Source: Acetilactobacillus jinshanensis (lineage in GTDB: Bacteria; Bacillota; Bacilli; Lactobacillales; Lactobacillaceae). From it: a DNA stretch of 64,000 bases. The notes beneath the pieces are model-generated. The model did not search any database. It saw only the letters and a program-made list of their open reading frames with translations, and was not told the DNA's origin. Below are positions 55,931 to 64,000 of the stretch, one piece after another (the stretch's first letter is position 1; each line of letters starts with the position of its first letter). The position numbers and the translations under genes were made by a program. Where the stretch lies: assembly GCF_004359375.1 (NCBI RefSeq), contig NZ_CP034726.1, positions 1,364,001-1,428,000 on the forward strand. Direction: 5' to 3'.

Positions 55931-58300
55931 TTATCGTTCCATATTCTGACGAATTTCAGCCTTCATAAACAGACGGGTGGCATCGTAATCAATATCGGCA
56001 ACCATTTCTTCGAACATCTCGTAGCCTTCACGCTGGTATTCGACTAATGGGTTCAATTGACCATAACCACGGAGTCCAATTGACTGACGTAACTGATCCA
56101 TGGCGTCGATATGATCGGTCCAGTGGGAATCAACAACTCGTAAGATGACAACCTTTTCAAATTCAAGCATCTGTGACGGGTCGTAGAGTTCCTTTTCCTT
56201 TTCTTTGTAAATCCGATCAGCAATGGATTGTAACAGCTGGCGAATCTGTTCACGGGACTTGCCCTTAAGATCACTCATGCTGATCTGGTCAGGGCTAGTC
56301 AAAGCACTAATGGCAAAGTCTAAGATGTCACTAAGTTCCCACTTAGATTTGTCATCACCCTGAGTATGAAGACGAACGACACGGTTAATGGTTCGTTTGA
56401 TCATTGGCATCATTACCCAGCGTAAGGACGTGTCTTCATCAATGACCTGGAAACGTTCACCGTACATGACATCACGTTGCTGACGCATTACATCATCATA
56501 CTGTAAAACCTGTTTACGTGAATCATAGTTATTACCTTCAACACGCTTTTGGGCCGATTCAACTTGCTTGGTAATCATATGACTTCGAATTGCTGGACTA
56601 TCACCATTCGGATTCAAGTTCTGTAAGAAATGCTTGATCTTGTCAGAACCAAATCGGCGCATCAAGTCATCTTCTAATGACAGATAGAATTGTGACATAC
56701 CAGGGTCACCTTGACGACCGGCACGACCACGAAGTTGGTTATCGATACGACGTGATTCATGTCGTTCAGTACCGATGACAGCCAAGCCACCTAATTTAAC
56801 GACACCGGGGCCTAACTTAATATCAGTACCACGGCCGGCCATGTTGGTGGCAATCGTAACGGCACCTCGCTGACCAGCTTGGGCAATGATCCCAGCTTCT
56901 TTAGCGTGGTTCTTAGCGTTCAAAACAACATGTGGAATGTGTGCTTCGTCTAAACGCTTGGACAAGTATTCAGAAGTACTAACGGCTTCGGTCCCGAATA
57001 GAACCGGTTGACCTTTCTTATGTAACTGAATAACTTTCTTGATAACGGCATCAAATTTCGATTTCAAATCTGGGTATAAAACATCCGGCTTATCAATTCG
57101 AATTACGGGTTTGTTAGTTGGGATGGTAACGACTTCCATGTTGTAAATTTCACGGAATTCTTTAGCTTCGGTTTTGGCGGTACCAGTCATTCCAGCTAAC
57201 TTCTTGTACATTCTGAACAGGTTTTGGTAAGTAATGTTGGCCATAGTCTTACTTTCCTGATGAATCTTAACACCTTCCTTGGCTTCAATGGCCTGGTGTA
57301 ATCCATCAGAAAAACGACGGCCCTTCATGATACGACCGGTAAATGAATCAACGATTTCGATCTTGCCGTCTTGAACCACGTAATCTTTATCACGCTTCAT
57401 GATGTAGTTAGCACGTAAAGCTTGATCTAAATGATGGGTTAATGCGGTATTGGCCGTATCAAATAGGTTCTTTAGGTTAAAGTACTTTTCAGCCTTTTTA
57501 ATTCCACTGTCGGTTAAGCCAATCGTCTTGGATTCAAGGTCAATCTTATAATCCTTCTTAACTAAAGACTTAACGAATTTATCAGTAGCCATGTATAACT
57601 TGGATGAACCGGAAGCCTGACCAGAAATGATTAATGGCGTTCTGGCTTCATCAATTAAAATGGAATCAACTTCATCGACGATGGCGTAATTCAACGGTCG
57701 CTGAACCATGTCCTGTTTATAAACGACCATGTTATCTCGTAAGTAATCGAACCCGATTTCACCGTTGGTTGAATAAGTAACATCACAGTTATAAGCTTTT
57801 CGCTTTTCAGCTGGTGATTTTTCGGATGAATTAAAGCCAACGGTTAAACCTAACCACTTATAAACTTGGCCCATTTCAACACAATCACGGTGGGACAAGT
57901 ATTCGTTAACGGTAATGACATGGGCACCTTTACCAGATAAAGCGTTCAAATAAATTGGCATTGTTTCGGTTAAGGTCTTACCTTCACCGGTCTTCATTTC
58001 AGCAATGTTACCTTCATGCAGAACGATACCACCCATGATTTGAACGTGAAATGGTGTTAAGCCTAAAACTCGACGGTCCGCTTCACGGGCAACCGCAAAG
58101 GCTTCTGGTAATAATTGATTTAATGTTTCACCATTTTTATAACGTTTCTTAAATTCAGGTGTCTTGGCTTTTAGTTGAGCATCGCTCAATTTTCGAAATT
58201 TACTAGAATAGACACCAACTTTATCAGCTAATTTACTTAAGCGTTTAACTTCTCGCTTATCTTTACTGTTGGTGACCCATTTCTTTAAAATATTGGCCAT
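55931..58300 (-). CDS. secA: Preprotein translocase ATPase SecA
   Basis: Motor of the Sec pathway, 789 residues. Walker [15 protein letters not shown] near 100, [15 protein letters not shown] near 208, [12 protein letters not shown] near 490 and [10 protein letters not shown] near 525. The C-terminus ends [10 protein letters not shown] without a cysteine zinc motif, usual for lactobacilli. RBS AAGGGG lies eight bases before the ATG. Upstream, between it and comFC, are 152 AT-rich bases; the hpf gene usual at this place is missing. Confidence 0.98.
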   Translation of the reverse strand: MANILKKWVTNSKDKREVKRLSKLADKVGVYSSKFRKLSDAQLKAKTPEFKKRYKNGETLNQLLPEAFAVAREADRRVLGLTPFHVQIMGGIVLHEGNIAEMKTGEGKTLTETMPIYLNALSGKGAHVITVNEYLSHRDCVEMGQVYKWLGLTVGFNSSEKSPAEKRKAYNCDVTYSTNGEIGFDYLRDNMVVYKQDMVQRPLNYAIVDEVDSILIDEARTPLIISGQASGSSKLYMATDKFVKSLVKKDYKIDLESKTIGLTDSGIKKAEKYFNLKNLFDTANTALTHHLDQALRANYIMKRDKDYVVQDGKIEIVDSFTGRIMKGRRFSDGLHQAIEAKEGVKIHQESKTMANITYQNLFRMYKKLAGMTGTAKTEAKEFREIYNMEVVTIPTNKPVIRIDKPDVLYPDLKSKFDAVIKKVIQLHKKGQPVLFGTEAVSTSEYLSKRLDEAHIPHVVLNAKNHAKEAGIIAQAGQRGAVTIATNMAGRGTDIKLGPGVVKLGGLAVIGTERHESRRIDNQLRGRAGRQGDPGMSQFYLSLEDDLMRRFGSDKIKHFLQNLNPNGDSPAIRSHMITKQVESAQKRVEGNNYDSRKQVLQYDDVMRQQRDVMYGERFQVIDEDTSLRWVMMPMIKRTINRVVRLHTQGDDKSKWELSDILDFAISALTSPDQISMSDLKGKSREQIRQLLQSIADRIYKEKEKELYDPSQMLEFEKVVILRVVDSHWTDHIDAMDQLRQSIGLRGYGQLNPLVEYQREGYEMFEEMVADIDYDATRLFMKAEIRQNMER

Positions 58301-58452
58301 TAATTAAGCCCCTTCTAAATAAATGTTGAATTTCGATAATTCGATTAAAATAAAGTATTAGTTATAGTATATTTTAACATTCAATCTTTATTTTTAATAG
58401 TTTACGTTCACATTATTATAGTTAAGCTGTTTTCAAATGACAATTACTCTGT

Positions 58453-59142
58453 TTAACGAGCCAAAGTAATTCCAATTACCGATTTAGCACCGGCTTGTTT
58501 TAATAATTGAGCAGCATGACGAATGGTCGTCCCCGTTGTGTAGACATCATCCACGATGGCAACATCTTTACCCTTAATATCATCACGATATCTAGATACA
58601 AACTGAAACGGTTGTCGCAATTGCAATCGATCCGTTCGGCTTTTGTGTGATTGAGGAACTGACTTTTGGACACTCATGGTCGTTAGGCAATCAGTGATTG
58701 GAATTTGTTTTAGCAGTCCCTTCACCTGGTTAAAGCCTCGCTGTTGATATGTTCCTCGATGGATAGGAATGGGTACGATCATTCGTTTCTGATCTTCTAC
58801 GAACCTACTAAATTGATTTTGGAATACATGTCGTAAACGATAATCGCCCATAAATTTATAACGACGCATGTACTCACTCATCATCGAATTATATAGATAA
58901 AGGCTGTAATTCTGAAATCTTTTTCCGGTTAATCGTCGCCAACGTCGACAATCCTGGCAAAGCTTACCTTTAAAGTTACCCGCTCGACAGCAATCTTTAC
59001 AACAATGATGGCTTAAAATTCGTTTAAACTGACGCTGACATTTCTTACAAATCACAGGCTGTTGATAGGGCTTAAAATTCATCAAGAAATCTAGACTAAG
59101 TGAGCTGTTAAGTTGTGATCCACATAATAAGCACTTACTCAT
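58453..59142 (-). CDS. comFC: Competence protein ComFC (phosphoribosyltransferase fold)
   Basis: 229 residues: N-terminal zinc-ribbon cysteines (CLLCGSQL near 4, CKKCQRQF near 32, CCKDCCRAGN near 48, CQDCRRW near 63) and a PRPP-binding signature DVAIVDDVYTTGTTIRHA near 188. It takes part in DNA uptake with ComFA in naturally competent Firmicutes. Its ATG overlaps the comFA stop (ATGA), so the two are coupled. The frame is intact, which suggests retained competence machinery. Confidence 0.93.
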   Translation of the reverse strand: MSKCLLCGSQLNSSLSLDFLMNFKPYQQPVICKKCQRQFKRILSHHCCKDCCRAGNFKGKLCQDCRRWRRLTGKRFQNYSLYLYNSMMSEYMRRYKFMGDYRLRHVFQNQFSRFVEDQKRMIVPIPIHRGTYQQRGFNQVKGLLKQIPITDCLTTMSVQKSVPQSHKSRTDRLQLRQPFQFVSRYRDDIKGKDVAIVDDVYTTGTTIRHAAQLLKQAGAKSVIGITLAR

Positions 59143-60467
59143 AATAACTTCGCTCCCAAATAATTTAGGTGTTTAATTTGTTGCTGGGCCGAAACAACCC
59201 GTTTGGTGTAGCTATGAATCAAGTAATCGACGTCCCCATTGGGCCGATCCCGTTTTCGGCCTACTCGACCCGCGATCTGAACCAGTGACGACGTTGAAAA
59301 TACGGTATCATCAGCACCTAAAATGATCACGTCAATTCCTGGAAAAGTTACACCACGCTCCAGAATTGTGGTCGTGATTAAAAATTGCAGTTTCCTTTGT
59401 CGCATCAACTTAACCTTAGCTAATCGATCAGGATCCTGAGAATATACGGTCGTCCACAACTGATGATTAAAAAATTGGGCTAAAATCTTACTTATTGGCT
59501 TTAGATCACGAACGTGTGGCACAAACAACAGAAAGCGAATTTTACGGTCTAATTTATTCTTAATTAAGTTAATCAGAATTTTGGGTAACTGCTTCTTAGC
59601 CAACTTCGCTCGCCACCGAAACGTTAAATAACATTTAATTTCCGGTAATAAATGACGATGAAAACGCAGGGGTAAATAACTAACGGCTAGTTGATGATTA
59701 TTAACCTGACGCCTTAATTGACGATTAGGGGTTGCCGTTAAATACAATCGGCATCCCGTTGATTTAACAGCATGTCGAACCGCAAACGTCAAAGGGACAT
59801 TATTAGCGAACGGAAAGGCATCGACTTCATCCACAATCAAGATGTCAAAAGCATGATAAAATCGAAGTAGCTGATGAGTCGTGCAGATCACCAATTGAGT
59901 ATACCGATACTTTTGTTTACTTCGACCGTGTAATAGCACTAACGAAGTATGATCAAACGCTGCTTGAATTCGTGGATAAAGTTCTAGACAAACGTCGACC
60001 CGTGGCGACGCAATGCCAACCCGATAATTTTTCGATAACGCCCATCGCAAACCTAGGAACAACATCTCAGTTTTACCAGCTCCTGTAACGGCCCATAATA
60101 ATCTAGATTTATGTTGACGATATCCATTAATAATTTCTCGAGAACATCTAGCTTGTTCACGAGTCAACTGGCCTTGCCAAGACATTGGATCTTTCGTAAC
60201 GTGAAAACAATTGGGCTCTTTCACTGAGCATAACGGGTTTAACGTTGTCATTCGACCTAGATTAATGCAGGTCGGGCAATAATAATTATCATTTGGTAAT
60301 TCAGCATTTTTAGGGATCCTGGATCCACAACGTTGACAAATTACTTGATGTTTAACCCGTTTAATGGCGGACCGCGATATTATTGATTTAGACTGTAATA
60401 ACTCTGAACTCACATCACATTGGTTAATCTGTCGACCATAAAGATCGCTAAGTTTAGTAATTAACAT
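59139..60467 (-). CDS. comFA: Competence DNA helicase-like ATPase ComFA
   Basis: Late competence ATPase that drives single-stranded DNA into the cell. 442 residues: zinc-finger cysteines CQRCGSRI and YCPTCINLG (near 44-70), Walker A LLWAVTGAGKTEMLF near 118, DEVDAFPF near 205, TATPNRQ near 236 and motif VI QIAGRVGRKRDRPNG near 397. RBS AGGGTG lies before the ATG. It is first in the comFA-comFC operon and divergent from yigZ. Confidence 0.94.
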   Translation of the reverse strand: MLITKLSDLYGRQINQCDVSSELLQSKSIISRSAIKRVKHQVICQRCGSRIPKNAELPNDNYYCPTCINLGRMTTLNPLCSVKEPNCFHVTKDPMSWQGQLTREQARCSREIINGYRQHKSRLLWAVTGAGKTEMLFLGLRWALSKNYRVGIASPRVDVCLELYPRIQAAFDHTSLVLLHGRSKQKYRYTQLVICTTHQLLRFYHAFDILIVDEVDAFPFANNVPLTFAVRHAVKSTGCRLYLTATPNRQLRRQVNNHQLAVSYLPLRFHRHLLPEIKCYLTFRWRAKLAKKQLPKILINLIKNKLDRKIRFLLFVPHVRDLKPISKILAQFFNHQLWTTVYSQDPDRLAKVKLMRQRKLQFLITTTILERGVTFPGIDVIILGADDTVFSTSSLVQIAGRVGRKRDRPNGDVDYLIHSYTKRVVSAQQQIKHLNYLGAKLL

Positions 60468-60518
60468 GGATTCACCCTAAATTAATTACGGCAAATTTTC
60501 TTTTAAGGACGAAATATT

Positions 60519-61181
60519 TTGAAAAAACTAAATTATTTAACCATTAAGCAATTTGGAACGTTTGAACTCGATATTAGGAAATCACGCTTTATCGGTCACG
60601 TTCAACGGATCAAAAATGAAGCTGAAGCTAAACAGTTCATTAATAAAATCAAGGATCAAAATAAGAAGGCTACCCATAACTGCTTCGGCTACGTAATTGG
60701 TAAAGATGATCATATTCAACGCAAAAGCGATAATGGTGAACCTGCCAATACAGCGGGAACACCTATCCTAGACGTGATTAAAATGAAGCATCTTCATAAC
60801 GTCGTGGTCGTCATCACCCGATACTTTGGTGGCATTAAATTAGGCGCCGGTGGTTTAATCCGGGCTTACAGTAACATCACAACGGACACCATTAATAACA
60901 CCGGGATCGTTCAGCGAATCCTGCAAACCAAAATTGATGTAATCGTTGATTACCATGAATTTAATCCGTTGAATTACTATTTAAAACAAAATCATTACAA
61001 CGTTATTAACACTGAGTACACCAGTAAGGTAACGGTTACGGTCGCTGTTAATACTCCGGATATTAAGACCTTTAAGAATAAGATCATTAGTCTGTTATCC
61101 AATCGCGTTACGTTCAAAGTTGGCAAAAAAATGTACTTTGAAGTGGATTATCATCAGCCAACCAAAAATAATTTTAGCTGA
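60519..61181 (+). CDS. YigZ/IMPACT family protein
   Basis: 220 residues of the UPF0029/IMPACT family (YvyE in Bacillus). The N-terminal domain shows the signature SRFIGHVQRI near 24, THNCFGYVIG near 52 and GEPANTAGTPIL near 72, followed by TRYFGGIKLGAGGLIRAYS (near 98). A C-terminal alpha/beta domain (about 140-210) follows. Proposed role in translation or protease regulation; not settled. The start is a TTG nine bases after AAGGA. Confidence 0.9.
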   Translation: MKKLNYLTIKQFGTFELDIRKSRFIGHVQRIKNEAEAKQFINKIKDQNKKATHNCFGYVIGKDDHIQRKSDNGEPANTAGTPILDVIKMKHLHNVVVVITRYFGGIKLGAGGLIRAYSNITTDTINNTGIVQRILQTKIDVIVDYHEFNPLNYYLKQNHYNVINTEYTSKVTVTVAVNTPDIKTFKNKIISLLSNRVTFKVGKKMYFEVDYHQPTKNNFS

Positions 61182-61184
61182 ATA

Positions 61185-61226
61185 ACGAAAAACGAGCTCA
61201 AAATTAATTGAGCTCGTTTTTATTTT
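61185..61226. terminator. Bidirectional terminator between yigZ and tagO
   Basis: Perfect stem AAAAACGAGCTCAA / TTGAGCTCGTTTTT with loop AATTAA. Confidence 0.92.
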
Positions 61227-61239
61227 ATATAATTTTAAT

Positions 61240-62346
61240 TTAAAATCGCTTCAAATGATTACTGCGACTGGTCGTATTTTTAACGATCCAACGAATTCCA
61301 TGGAGTAACGGCTGACGATGGGCACCGGCCAAACTGATTGATTCAACGAATAATTCTAATCCAATCAATGTTGCGATCGTCAACAAAATAGAACCAGCGA
61401 CGTTCGAAATTGGGTACAATAACGAAATAAACGAAAAGATCAGCGCAATGCCATAAATTACAAGCACCGTCTGACGCATCGTCAAGCCAATCTGCATTAA
61501 GCGGTGATGTAAATGTCGTTTATCAGGATGAGAAATTGGCTGACGATTTAAGACCCGTCGAATGATCGCAAAGACGGTGTCGGTGATTGGAACACCCAGG
61601 ATAATGACCGGGATAATAACTGATATCAATGTGGCGTCCTTTAATCCGTTCAACGAAAAGACAGAAATCATGAAACCAATAAACAATGATCCGGTATCAC
61701 CTAGATAAATGCGGGCCGGAAAAAAGTTATACGGCAGAAAACCGATACATGAAGCAACTAACGCAAAAATCATGATGACGACGAAAACGCTTGATGTCCC
61801 TAGGAAGAACGTCCCAATCAAGCCCATCGTGGTTAAGGCAATGATTGCGACCCCGGTTGCTAAGCCATCCAAGCCATCAATCAAATTAACGGCGTTGGTA
61901 ATCGCCAAGATCCAGATCCATGTAATTGGTAAACTCAATAGACCTAGATGAAAGCTACCGACGATTGGCAACGTAACTAAGTTCATCCGAATATTGCCAA
62001 AGAAATACACGAATAATGACGCTAAAGAAATGCCGATAATTTTTTGATGTGGCTTCAACACGTACACATCATCGGTAATTCCGGTCAAGATAATGATAAG
62101 TTCACCGCCAAAGATCCCCCATAACTGCTGACTTGGCATCTGGTTCCTCAGCATGAACATCGTGGCACAGGTATAAGCAATGAAAATCGCTAACCCACCT
62201 AATGTTGGCATTGGGATTTTATTCATTCGTCGTTTATTGGGCGTATCAACGCCACCGATTTTAAACGCTAACGCCCGAACGAACGGCGTTAAAATGGCTG
62301 AAATCAGCATGGTTGCAAATAGACAAACGATAATTTTAAATTTCAT
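61240..62346 (-). CDS. tagO: Undecaprenyl-phosphate GlcNAc-1-phosphate transferase (TagO/WecA-like)
   Basis: First enzyme of wall teichoic acid linkage-unit synthesis, moving GlcNAc-1-phosphate onto undecaprenyl phosphate in the membrane. 368 residues, about eleven membrane segments; catalytic motifs TDDVYVLKPHQK near 92, NAVNLIDGLDGLATG near 150, PARIYLGDTGSLFIGF near 208 and the His-rich loop HPDKRHLHHRL near 275. The start is the ATG at 62346 after AAAAGGA; a TTG 18 bases upstream overlaps that site. Confidence 0.93.
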   Translation of the reverse strand: MKFKIIVCLFATMLISAILTPFVRALAFKIGGVDTPNKRRMNKIPMPTLGGLAIFIAYTCATMFMLRNQMPSQQLWGIFGGELIIILTGITDDVYVLKPHQKIIGISLASLFVYFFGNIRMNLVTLPIVGSFHLGLLSLPITWIWILAITNAVNLIDGLDGLATGVAIIALTTMGLIGTFFLGTSSVFVVIMIFALVASCIGFLPYNFFPARIYLGDTGSLFIGFMISVFSLNGLKDATLISVIIPVIILGVPITDTVFAIIRRVLNRQPISHPDKRHLHHRLMQIGLTMRQTVLVIYGIALIFSFISLLYPISNVAGSILLTIATLIGLELFVESISLAGAHRQPLLHGIRWIVKNTTSRSNHLKRF

Positions 62347-62404
62347 AGTCTGATTCCTTTTCAAGCTAATGCGATAACGCGAAAATACACAAGTTTACTA
62401 GTAT

Positions 62405-62413
62405 ATTATAACA
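62405..62413 (-). promoter_or_regulatory. Candidate promoter for tagO
   Basis: Extended -10 TGT-TATAAT (box 62405-62410), about 60 bases before the start; -35 poor. Confidence 0.45.
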
Positions 62414-62451
62414 ATGATTAGCCTTATTTCCCACACCTTAACTGGACAAAG

Positions 62452-62485
62452 AGAAAAGGCCCTTAAATTAAGGACCTTTTCAAAA
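62452..62485 (-). terminator. Terminator after groEL
   Basis: Stem GAAAAGGTCCTT / AAGGGCCTTTTC with a small loop and T-rich tail on the minus strand. Confidence 0.88.
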
Positions 62486-62503
62486 ATAATTGTTTAATTT
62501 AAA

Positions 62504-64000
62504 TTAAGCATGAGCACCTGGCATTGCTGGACCGTTACTCTTCTTTGGAGCTTCGGCAACAACAGCTTCAGTAGTTAACAGTAATGCTGAAATGGATGCG
62601 GCATTCTGTAATGCTGAACGGCTAACTTTGGTTGGGTCGATAACACCGGCCTTAACCATGTCTTCGTACTTGCCATCAGCGGCATTGTAACCAATACCTG
62701 GCTTAGCATGACGTAAGTGTTCAACGATGATTGAACCGTTAACACCGGCGTTATGAGCGATCTGACGAACAGGTGCTTCTAATGCCTGACGAACGATCTT
62801 AACACCAACGGCTTCGTCACCTTTGGCCTTAATATCATCAATCTTGTCTAAAATGTTGATGTATGCAGTACCACCACCGGGTACGAAACCTTCTTGAACG
62901 GCAGCACGGGTAGCGTTGATTGCATCTTCAATGCGGTACTTACGTTCCTTTAATTCAGTTTCAGTAGCAGCACCAACACGAACAACGGCAACACCACCGG
63001 CTAACTTAGCCAAACGCTTCTTCAGGTTCTTCTTGTCGAAGTCAGAGCTAGTCTTAGCCATCTGAGCTTTGATTTCGTCAACACGTTCCTGAACGTTGCG
63101 CTTGTCACCAGCACCTTGAACGATGGTGGTGTTATCTTTGGTGATGTTAACCTTATGGGCTTCACCTAACTGGCTTAACTTCATACCTTTGATGGTTAAG
63201 CCTAAGTCCTTGGTAATAACAGTAGCACCAGTTAAGGTCGCGATATCCTGTAACTGTTCCTTACGGCTGTCACCAAAGCCAGGGGCCTTAACGGCACATA
63301 CGTTAAAGGTACCACGCATCTTGTTTAATACTAAGGTTGGTAATGCTTCACCACCAACGTCATCGGCGATGATTAATAATGCACGGCCCTGCTTAGCGAT
63401 CTGTTCTAAGATTGGTAACATAACCTGAATGTTATTGATCTTCTGGTCAGTTACTAAGATGTATGGATCATCTAAAGTAGATTCCATCTTGTCAGTATCG
63501 GTTACGAAGTACTGTGACATGTAGCCACGGTCAAAACGCATTCCTTCAACGACGTCTAAGGTCGTATCAACACCACGGGAATCATCGATCGTAATGACAC
63601 CATTATGACCAACTTTTTCCATTGCATCAGCAAGTAATTCACCAATGTGCTTGTTAGATGAAGAAATGGTACCGATCTGTGCAATATCATCCTTGGTCTT
63701 AACGTCGTGTGACATCTTGTGTAAGTTATCAACGGCAACCTTAGTTGCTTTTTCGATTCCACGACGAACACCAACTGGGTTAGCGCCGGCAGCGACGTTA
63801 CGCATACCTTCGTTAACAATCGCCTGAGTTAATACGGTAGCAGTAGTAGTACCATCACCGGCGATATCATCAGTCTTCTGGGCAACTTCAGCAACTAACT
63901 TAGCACCCATATTTTCAAAATGATTTGCTAATGAAATTGATTTAGCAATCGTAACACCATCATTAGTGATGTTTGGATTACCAGCAGATTGTTCTAAAAC
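62504..64000 (-). CDS. groEL: Chaperonin GroEL (3' part; start outside the window)
   Basis: 499 codons in an open frame that runs off the window at 64000, where it reads [22 protein letters not shown], so about the first 40 residues are missing. The ATP-binding [14 protein letters not shown] follows, then the apical domain and [18 protein letters not shown] and VEEG-type segment [15 protein letters not shown]. The C-terminus is PAMPGAHA instead of a GGM repeat. It folds proteins together with GroES, whose gene should lie just beyond the window. Confidence 0.98.
   Translation of the reverse strand, partial: VLEQSAGNPNITNDGVTIAKSISLANHFENMGAKLVAEVAQKTDDIAGDGTTTATVLTQAIVNEGMRNVAAGANPVGVRRGIEKATKVAVDNLHKMSHDVKTKDDIAQIGTISSSNKHIGELLADAMEKVGHNGVITIDDSRGVDTTLDVVEGMRFDRGYMSQYFVTDTDKMESTLDDPYILVTDQKINNIQVMLPILEQIAKQGRALLIIADDVGGEALPTLVLNKMRGTFNVCAVKAPGFGDSRKEQLQDIATLTGATVITKDLGLTIKGMKLSQLGEAHKVNITKDNTTIVQGAGDKRNVQERVDEIKAQMAKTSSDFDKKNLKKRLAKLAGGVAVVRVGAATETELKERKYRIEDAINATRAAVQEGFVPGGGTAYINILDKIDDIKAKGDEAVGVKIVRQALEAPVRQIAHNAGVNGSIIVEHLRHAKPGIGYNAADGKYEDMVKAGVIDPTKVSRSALQNAASISALLLTTEAVVAEAPKKSNGPAMPGAHA

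Overview
The window is a stretch of chromosome from a low-GC Gram-positive bacterium, almost certainly a member of the Lactobacillaceae. The evidence is the gene content and order: an F1Fo-ATPase operon ordered atpBEFHAGDC followed by a DUF1146 gene and mbl; the cluster secG-rnr-smpB-ung-pta-tsaE; the run clpP / whiA-yvcK-rapZ / uvrA-uvrB / trxB-galU-gpsA-lgt-hprK / prfB-secA-comFC-comFA-yigZ-tagO; and HPr kinase, cdaA/cdaR and teichoic acid genes. Nearly all genes lie on the minus strand. Intrinsic terminators are clean and ribosome sites are strong (AAGGAGG, AGAGGTG). Many start codons are TTG or GTG. The genus cannot be fixed from the sequence alone. I see no prophage, insertion sequence, CRISPR array or plasmid-type gene.

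Layout (read right to left for minus-strand operons). 1-4.3 kb: metN, rodA, DUF2969, yidD, mbl, DUF1146 (cell shape and wall elongation). 4.4-11.2 kb: the complete ATP synthase operon, with a short, well-formed 37-codon ORF in its upstream region. 11.2-15.2 kb: prmC and prfA (translation termination), a serine hydrolase and a two-domain VOC protein. 15.4-15.7 kb: two divergent tRNA genes, Gln(CUG) and Glu(CUC), with near-consensus promoters. 15.7-23 kb: a degenerate C39-peptidase-like protein, kup, a CPA2 antiporter, tagH, a secreted glucosaminidase and a 45-residue basic peptide. 23-31.6 kb: glmS, cdaR, cdaA, DUF1361, murB, an exonuclease, a GNAT, tsaE, pta, ung. 31.7-39.7 kb: smpB, rnr with an extraordinary histidine-rich tail, secG, a CLC channel, tpiA, pgk, gap. 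39.9-40 kb: tRNA-Arg(CCG). 40-64 kb: clpP, whiA-yvcK-rapZ, uvrA, uvrB, trxB, galU, gpsA, lgt, hprK, a MinJ-like PDZ protein, prfB (programmed frameshift), secA, comFC, comFA, yigZ, tagO and the 3' part of groEL.

The genes are mostly housekeeping: energy coupling (ATP synthase, lower glycolysis, pta), envelope synthesis (glmS, murB, tagO, tagH, lgt, galU, rodA, mbl), protein quality and ribosome rescue (clpP, groEL, smpB, rnr, prfA, prmC, prfB), repair (uvrAB, ung) and regulation by c-di-AMP and HPr kinase. The interest lies in departures from the usual pattern. Two of the three tRNAs carry C instead of the near-universal U at position 33. RNase R ends in about 118 residues rich in His. A C39-type protease has lost its catalytic residues and its export signal. 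A translatable short ORF precedes the ATP synthase operon. Several genes normally found at these loci are absent here: glmM after cdaR, hpf before secA, eno and cggR around the glycolytic cluster, and sua5-glyA-upp before atpB. This points to rearrangement or streamlining of the chromosome. Nothing in the window is a convincing new multi-gene system.
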